41,519 nucleotides of DNA, from the NCBI GenBank assembly GCA_003696075.1, contig RFHH01000054.1, positions 1 to 41,519 of the forward strand. The letters are read 5' to 3'. Positions within the stretch are counted from its first letter, which is position 1; each line of letters begins with the position of its first letter. The notes beneath the pieces are model-generated. The model worked only from the letters and a program-made list of their open reading frames with translations. It did not search any database and was not told the origin of the DNA. Made by a program: the position numbers and the translations under genes. Shown here piece by piece: positions 40,891 to 41,519 of this stretch. The stretch is from Acidobacteriota bacterium (GTDB taxonomy: Bacteria > Acidobacteriota > Polarisedimenticolia > J045).

Positions 40891-41225
40891 AGGAAGGAGG
40901 CGATCGCTTCCGTGACGTCCTTGTACACGTCGAGGACCCGGGTGAGCTGCGTCACGTGCAGGGCGTCGGAGACACGCTGGCTCACGTGGGCGATCTTCAG
41001 GTCGCCCCCGGCCTCCCGAACCCGCTTGAGGGCCGCGACGAGTTCACCCAGCCCGGCGCTGTCGAGAAAGCTGACGGATTCCATGTCGAGGACGATGAGC
41101 TTCCGGCCTTGATCGAGCTGTTCCTTGACGACGTTCCGCAGGGCGACGTCCCCCTCGCCGACCCGGACCGCGCCCTGCGGGCGGAGGATGGTGACCTTCC
41201 CCGTCTGGTCCACGCTGATCTTCAT
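40887..41225 (-). CDS. STAS-domain protein (anti-sigma factor antagonist-like)
   Basis: 112 residues, a single STAS fold. It has TILRPQGAVRVGEGDVALRN, KLIVLDMESVSFLDSAGLGE with the phosphorylatable Ser in LDSAGLGEL, and VSDALHVTQLTRVLDVYKD. SpoIIAA/RsbV-type proteins bind an anti-sigma kinase when unphosphorylated. No kinase or sigma factor is in the window, so the partner is elsewhere. The ATG has an AGAGAGG ribosome site 6 nt ahead. It leads an operon with spoIID, the small ORF and miaA. Confidence 0.9.
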   Translation of the reverse strand: MKISVDQTGKVTILRPQGAVRVGEGDVALRNVVKEQLDQGRKLIVLDMESVSFLDSAGLGELVAALKRVREAGGDLKIAHVSQRVSDALHVTQLTRVLDVYKDVTEAIASFL

Positions 41226-41256
41226 CTGGCGCCTCTCTCTTTCGGCTTCACCCCTT

Positions 41257-41294
41257 CCCGGCCGGCCCTCCGGCCGGGCCTTCGGGGCATTCTA
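41257..41294 (-). promoter_or_regulatory. Candidate STAS-gene promoter and 5' hairpin
   Basis: On the minus strand TAGAAT (41289-41294) is a good -10 box. The perfect 9-bp inverted repeat CCCGGCCGG-aggg-CCGGCCGGG (41257-41278) begins a few nt after the predicted start near 41282. The leader to ATG 41225 is about 57 nt. The -35 is not convincing. Confidence 0.45.
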
Positions 41295-41519
41295 GCCCGG
41301 ATCATTCGCCAAGCCCTCGGCCGCAGCGCCGGATCGGCTCGCCGGCCGGGGCCTCGGCCTTTCCGAAACGGAGCCGGCCTTTCCGCGGCCGGACGCCCGC
41401 CGGACCGTCCGGCCATCCGTACGGCCGCGCTCGTCGCGGCCAAGCCGCCGACGCGCGCCCCGGCGGAGTCCTCTTCGAGGGCGCTCGGTCGCTCGGACCG
41501 GCGGCCGGGGAAACCGGCA
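41295..41519. other. Unassigned end of window
   Basis: I see no gene with recognisable features here. Short open frames exist on both strands, but they are GC-driven and lack motifs or ribosome sites. The region lies upstream of the STAS operon promoter and may contain the promoter or end of a neighbouring gene beyond the window. Confidence 0.4.

Noticed and set aside
41295-41320. Possible sigma-54 site (TTGGCG near 41307-41312) ahead of the STAS gene
   Set aside because: The GG and GC elements are not at the required spacing, and the TAGAAT box explains the region better.
41222-41443. 73-codon minus ORF upstream of the STAS gene
   Set aside because: Arg/Pro-rich with no ribosome site, and it spans the promoter-like box and hairpin. 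Probably non-coding.

Overview
This window is a dense, very GC-rich bacterial chromosome segment made of housekeeping and cell-envelope genes. Most genes lie on the minus strand, and many touch through GTGA, ATGA or TGATG stop/start overlaps, which indicates translational coupling. I see no rRNA, tRNA, CRISPR array, insertion sequence or phage gene. The gene content fits a free-living diderm of the Acidobacteriota kind or a deltaproteobacterial/Myxococcota relative: a lipoprotein carrier-type gene, a K+-dependent membrane pyrophosphatase, a PATAN (DUF4388) domain on a J-domain protein, SpoIID/LytB with SPOR, PilT, SpoVG and Hfq. The phylum is an inference from gene content, not from a marker comparison.

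Region by region. (1) 1-5479, minus strand: phoH-ybeY-corC-era-mgtE-recO (recO cut by the window edge), an RNA/ribosome maturation, envelope and Mg2+ operon with a recognisable promoter at 5451-5479. (2) 5491-8605, minus: hisS-aspS from a promoter at about 8577-8605. A secreted PQQ-type beta-propeller gene (8648-9745) diverges from it. (3) 9724-13518, minus: rpsF-rpsR-rplI, a DUF6677-like membrane protein, a 54-residue membrane protein, a VanZ-like protein and a DHH phosphoesterase. (4) 13634-15760: hppA. (5) 15836-25172, minus: greA-ubiA-usp-(inactive S41)-TPR-lolB-like-ispE-spoVG-prs-rplY-pth. This order combines the proteobacterial TPR-lolB-ispE-prs-rplY-pth string with the Firmicutes spoVG-prs-ctc-pth string. 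(6) 25229-26625, minus: tlpA plus an unknown exported protein, closed by a textbook intrinsic terminator. (7) 26751-31758, plus: LOG-family protein, lepB, a SPOR-like membrane protein, a TPR/gluzincin peptidase and a PATAN-J-TPR protein. (8) 31744-35657, minus: pgsA, mutS2 and an alpha/beta hydrolase. (9) 35786-37252, plus: pilT with a coiled-coil tail. (10) 37274-41294, minus: STAS protein, SpoIID/LytB, a 40-residue membrane ORF, miaA and hfq.

Functionally the window joins translation (L9, S18, S6, L25, Pth, AspRS, HisRS, MiaA, Era, YbeY), transcription elongation (GreA), nucleotide and isoprenoid supply (Prs, IspE), ion energetics (HppA, MgtE, CorC) and envelope work (LepB, PgsA, LolB-like, TlpA, SpoIID, PilT).

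No single new multi-gene system is obvious. The most interesting signals are: a recurrent layout of -10 box, GC hairpin at the presumed transcript 5' end, Shine-Dalgarno site and start codon; several leaderless-looking starts; a C-terminal-processing peptidase that has lost its catalytic dyad; acidic tails on S6 and L25; a small membrane ORF coupled on both sides between spoIID and miaA; and a PATAN-J-domain-TPR fusion protein.
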